From the NCBI GenBank assembly GCA_009792885.1, contig WMCF01000111.1, positions 691,481 to 755,480 of the forward strand: a stretch of DNA of 64,000 nt. The letters run 5' to 3'. Position numbers and translations under genes: made by a program. Below the pieces are notes generated by a model. It worked only from the letters and a program-made list of their open reading frames with translations. It was not told where the DNA came from and ran no database searches. Of this stretch, positions 60,392 through 64,000 are shown piece after piece (the first letter of the stretch is position 1; every line of letters starts with the position of its first letter). This DNA comes from Eremophila alpestris peregrina. Taxonomy: Eukaryota; Chordata; Aves; Passeriformes; Alaudidae.

Positions 60392-62042
60392 TGTTATGGT
60401 CCTTGATTAAAATTGATTCAACAAAAAGTACCCATGAAGGAACATCCATTAGAGTATGCAAGCTATTAAAGCGTTTATTTAACATCACTCTGTAAATTAT
60501 GCACAGGGTATTAATTTCACAGCCCTTTTTCCTGGCACTTCACTGACAGGCTCTCCCAAGTTTTGATGGAGAGTGTTTCATGGGATCTGAGGAGCTTTTC
60601 CACTTCTCCTCGCTTCTTCTGTGGTGGGCAGGTTGCCCAAGTCACTCTCTTCCTTTGGTTTGCACTTTTCCTGGGCAAGGAAGAGACCTTTCAAATAATT
60701 ATCGATTCTGATACTGCCAGCATAATTTCTTCTTATTGATTTTTTTTCTTTTTAACTCCACTTCTCGCAGGTTGAGGCTTTCTAGGGCCATCCAACAGAC
60801 TGACAGCTGTGAAAGACCAAAGCTGAACATACCCTTTACTTCTCTGTCATCTTAAATGAAATTTTAAGCTCACCTTTACAAGACCTTACAAATGATGGCA
60901 GATTTTATTTTTTTTTTCCTGCTTTGCCTGCATTGCAATCCCCAGCTCTGCAAAATGACCAGGAGAAGATCAGTCTGGGTTTGCTTTGCTGTGGATGTGG
61001 ATGGCAGATGGTGAAATTAAAGAGGGGAGGGAGGAGGACAAGGAAAGATCTCACACGTATTTTTGAGGCAGATTGTTGAAATCCACAGTTTCCCTGCACT
61101 GTTACAATGCTGATGTTACAATGATAAACCCTCTGAGCTCCTGTTATAAATCGGGCCCCATTAGAACTAATTCCACTTTGAAATTTTCCAATGGGCAAGG
61201 CAGGAAATGGGAAAACGCTGCTAAAAAATGCCCTCAGCTCCAATCTGTGCTGCTGTGGTGTCACAAAAATGCTTTTCCCACCTCTTCAGCCCCCATGCTC
61301 TTGCTCAAGGTGCTGTGGGGGTGTCAGGACTGGGGTGTGAAATCCAGTGAATCTGGGGGTTCAGCAGGAAAAAAAACCCAAAAAACCATTGCACGTTTTG
61401 TTTATAGATAACTAAGAACACTGCTGGTTGCATCTAGATAAAAAAGTAAATCTTGGGATTGAAATATCAGTATGGGTGTTTTTATTGAGGCCTGTCAGTG
61501 GAAAAAAGGGTATTTTCAGGTTGGTGCAGAACTCTGTATTGCCTACACACACATCTACACACATACAAGTAAAAAGTCAGGTGGTAAAAATTCAGATAAA
61601 ATTAATATCCCGTGGCATGGCTGTTGCTGCTGTTGCCGTGGTAACCAAGCATGACAATGTGTCAGACAAGTTAATTTTGGAGAAAGTAAACTGTTTTTTA
61701 AAACTGTTGGAGAAACAGATGGATTTTGTCTTCGAACGGACTCTTAAATGTCTGCTCTTTGGAAATACTTAGAGGCAGACCAAATAAACACACATTCACA
61801 TCCCAATAGCTTGCTGAAATGAAAAGGCTTCCCAGATGTTTTGGTGGCATCTTTATTGAATACATCTCACTTGCTAAAGTATTTTCCTGCACTTCCCTGA
61901 ACTGATGTGTGGGCCAGCTGAGAAGAAGATTTGATTTATTTTTGCTGTATTTCTGCTGGGTTGCTTGGCTTCCATTCTAATCACCCTTTGTGAGAGCTTC
62001 AAACCTCCCCATTTCTCCCTTTCAGGTTTCCTGGTGTTTTTT
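60385..62042. other. Unique DNA, no gene recognised
   Basis: No gene or repeat is recognised. Frames of 112-119 codons at 60905-61411 and 61428-61772 have no recognisable domains. A patch of cacacacatctacacacata lies near 61545-61567. Confidence 0.5.
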
Positions 62043-62049
62043 TGCACGC

Positions 62050-62581
62050 TGAGAGTTGATGATGGAGTTTGAGAGAGAGCTGAGGCCAGGCAGCTGCTTT
62101 GAAGAGTTGTTTATTATTTTCTTATCTCTAAAAGTTCTCTCAGCCCAGCGTGACATTCCCAGGAAGGCAGAAAAGCAGAATCTGACCCTCCTACAATGGC
62201 ACCTGAACTTTTATAATCCAAACTACGTTAACAATGTTTTTCTCTAAGTACCAATAACTCTGACCCATGTCAGACAGTGAAATCTCACCACAACCCAATC
62301 AAGAAAAGGCCACCACCTCTGCAAAGATGGAGGGGAAGAAGAAGCAGGAAAAGGACAAAAAGCACACCCTGATTCCTCCATCTTTGCCCCATTCTATCTA
62401 TATAGTAAAATCTAAAAATTCTCTTTTTCACCCTGTGACCTAACAAAAATCACACCAATCAAACCCATGTGGTCTGCATCTCCTCTTTTAGGCACAGCAG
62501 CTTTTTCCAGGGGATTAAATCAAACACATAATTATTTTTGACTCTCCAGGAGCACCCAAAGTGGTGACCTAGGTTCTCACA
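62050..62581 (-). mobile_element. Endogenous retroviral LTR, probably a 3' LTR
   Basis: On the minus strand it starts TGTGAGAACCTAGG at 62581 and ends near CATCAACTCTCA at 62050 (or GCGTGCA at 62043). It has a TATA box near 62215 (ggattataaaagtt) and a polyadenylation signal (ataataaaca) near 62114, leaving a U5 of about 60 bp. Directly upstream on the same strand is a purine-rich tract, the usual neighbour of a 3' LTR. Provirus interior would therefore lie to the right, up to or past the window edge. The 63-codon plus-strand frame here is antisense repeat. Confidence 0.75.
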
Positions 62582-62604
62582 TCTCCCCACTTTTATTTTT
62601 CTCC
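62582..62604 (-). promoter_or_regulatory. Polypurine tract next to the 3' LTR
   Basis: On the minus strand the bases immediately before TGTGAGAA are purine-rich (gagaaaaataaaagtgggga followed by ga), with only T interruptions. In retroviruses this tract primes plus-strand DNA synthesis and ends where the 3' LTR begins. Confidence 0.6.
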
Positions 62605-64000
62605 GTGAAGTGCTGATTTAAACATATACTGAGTTTCTTTCTTGGTGTCTGCTCCTCTGCTGGTAATTTAATATCATCCAGCCTGCTTCCACCAGAATAC
62701 CCTGAATTTTCAAAGCAAATGTGCCACACAGAATTCAAGATAACCCTTTTGGGGATCTGGGTATGGTGACTAAAAATGAATTAATCACTGGACTGGAAAA
62801 TGATGGTTGCTAAGGCACCAGTGGTCACAACCTGATTACAGGCAGGATAAATAGAGGACAGGCCTAAGCAGCAATATTTTCACTCAGTCATTCAACAGGG
62901 TGATTTCCCAGTGCAGAAGAAAATGATGAGCCAACAGAGGTGGGAATAAAAAACAGGGATGGAAAAATCAGATTTTCTTTCAGCATATAGATTCAAAGTC
63001 CAAAAAACTCACCAAGTAAAGATCAAATGAGGATAAACTGAACACTCGTCTAAGTGAGAGAAAGGAAAGCAGAAATTGAAAAAGATGAAGCCAAAATAAA
63101 AATGAGGAAAACTTAAAACTTTAAGAAATTAAAATAAGGGGCTACTTTTATGATCAAGAAATTCTGAGATTAACTGACCAGAGAAGCTGATGACATGAGG
63201 GTATAAGCCATTGTAAGCAGTTTCACTGACATTTTTAAATATATTTAGAGCAAAAGAATTCTTATTAATAGTAGAAAATTTCAGGAGACAGGGATAACCA
63301 TCATGAACAATATCACAGAATATCAAGAGTGCTCCTGAAATACTTCTATCCTGGAAAATTACAAGAGGCTATTCCATACTTTTAGTGATGACAGCGTTGT
63401 TTATGAGTGGAATAAAGAACCAAAACTCCCAAAGTCCCCCCTTTTCATGAGCAAGCAGCTCAGACAACTTTCAGGAGACTCTGATGGATCTGGCAGAGGA
63501 GCAGCTGATAAGTTGCTGTGAGTGTTGATAAATCATTTCACTGCACTGAAATTCCAGAAGATGGAGGGACAATGTGGGAGGTAACATTGAGTAAGGCTGG
63601 GCATCCTGCATCCGTCACTCCCGCGCAAAATGATGGGAAACCTGATATGAGATTCCCTTGGGAAAGGCTGGAAATGTGATTATTGCCAATCAAAACTGTG
63701 TCTGGAAAATGGGCCTTGTCAAAGAACCCCAGTTTTGTCCTTTATATTACCATTTTTCCTGGAAAACCTAGTGCTAAATGTAGCAATCTTTCCTAAAATG
63801 CTTGCCTTTATATTGCACAGCTCCCCAGATAGAAATAAAACACTACAAAATATCAATATACAAATAAAACAATACAAAATACACCCTCTTGTGGCGTGCC
63901 AGCCCTAAGGGGGAGGGAGCAGCCAAGATTTGCACATGCCCACGGTTGAAAAGCAACAATAGTCAGAGGTTTCTGCAAAAACTTAAGAGTTTTGTCAGTA
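62605..64000. other. Possible provirus interior or flank, unidentified
   Basis: If the LTR on the left is a 3' LTR, this should be retroviral interior, read on the minus strand. I recognise no gag, pol or env protein in any frame, so the interior is either non-coding, badly decayed, or absent. Near 63837-63885 the unit aaataaaacactacaaaata recurs after about 28 bp. The last 100 bp are GC-richer. Confidence 0.4.

Noticed and set aside
1..64000. CRISPR array, prophage, operon or other microbial system
   Set aside because: No regularly spaced repeats, no dense coding, and CR1 and ERVL elements show that this is bird nuclear DNA.
1..64000. tRNA genes or tRNA-derived SINEs
   Set aside because: No ggttcgaatcc-type B box with a matching A box was found by eye on either strand; a tRNAscan run would settle it.

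Overview
The window looks like non-coding DNA from a bird nuclear genome, most likely a songbird. The evidence is at least 24 CR1 LINE 3' ends (on one strand they end in the usual attctgtgattctgtga-type octamer repeat), avian ERVL-type LTRs starting TGTC-TGG, and a broken ITPRIPL1-like gene, a family I remember as multi-copy in songbird annotations. There is no sign of bacterial, plasmid or phage organisation. I find no intact protein-coding gene, tRNA, rRNA or CRISPR array. Nearly all open frames above 100 codons are CR1 3' ends read in the wrong frame, LTR sequence, or chance.

Layout. 1-5586 is AT-rich unique sequence with one exon-like segment. 5587-8974 holds three CR1 fragments. 8975-10068 holds the ITPRIPL1-like pseudogene on the minus strand, with what looks like its 5' intron still present. 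10069-22159 is mostly unique DNA with four CR1 fragments. 22160-31076 is rich in mobile DNA: CR1 copies, a probable minus-strand LTR (24919-25392), an ERVL solo LTR with GACAT target duplication (27561-28136), and an LTR with TGATGCCTT ends (30032-30509). 31077-42316 is unique DNA with five CR1 pieces. 42317-50651 is the LTR-dense part: one LTR at 42317, a second TGATGCCTT-type LTR with CACC duplications (45953-46397), a 1.2-kb minus-strand ERVL LTR with AGAAA duplications interrupted by an assembly gap (46738-47951), and a minus-strand LTR with repeated U3 (50117-50651). 50652-62042 is mostly unique DNA with CR1 fragments, an isolated CpG-rich block (59823-60195) and a pure 70-base T tract. 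62050-62581 is a minus-strand LTR preceded by a purine tract, so provirus interior may run to the right edge.

No set of genes here works together as a system. The best-supported results are structural: three LTRs bounded to the base by target-site duplications, a decayed multi-copy gene, an unusual CpG-rich block, and two isolated exon-like segments that need transcript data. CR1 and LTR names come from recognising family sequence; subfamily names are not given because no library search was possible.
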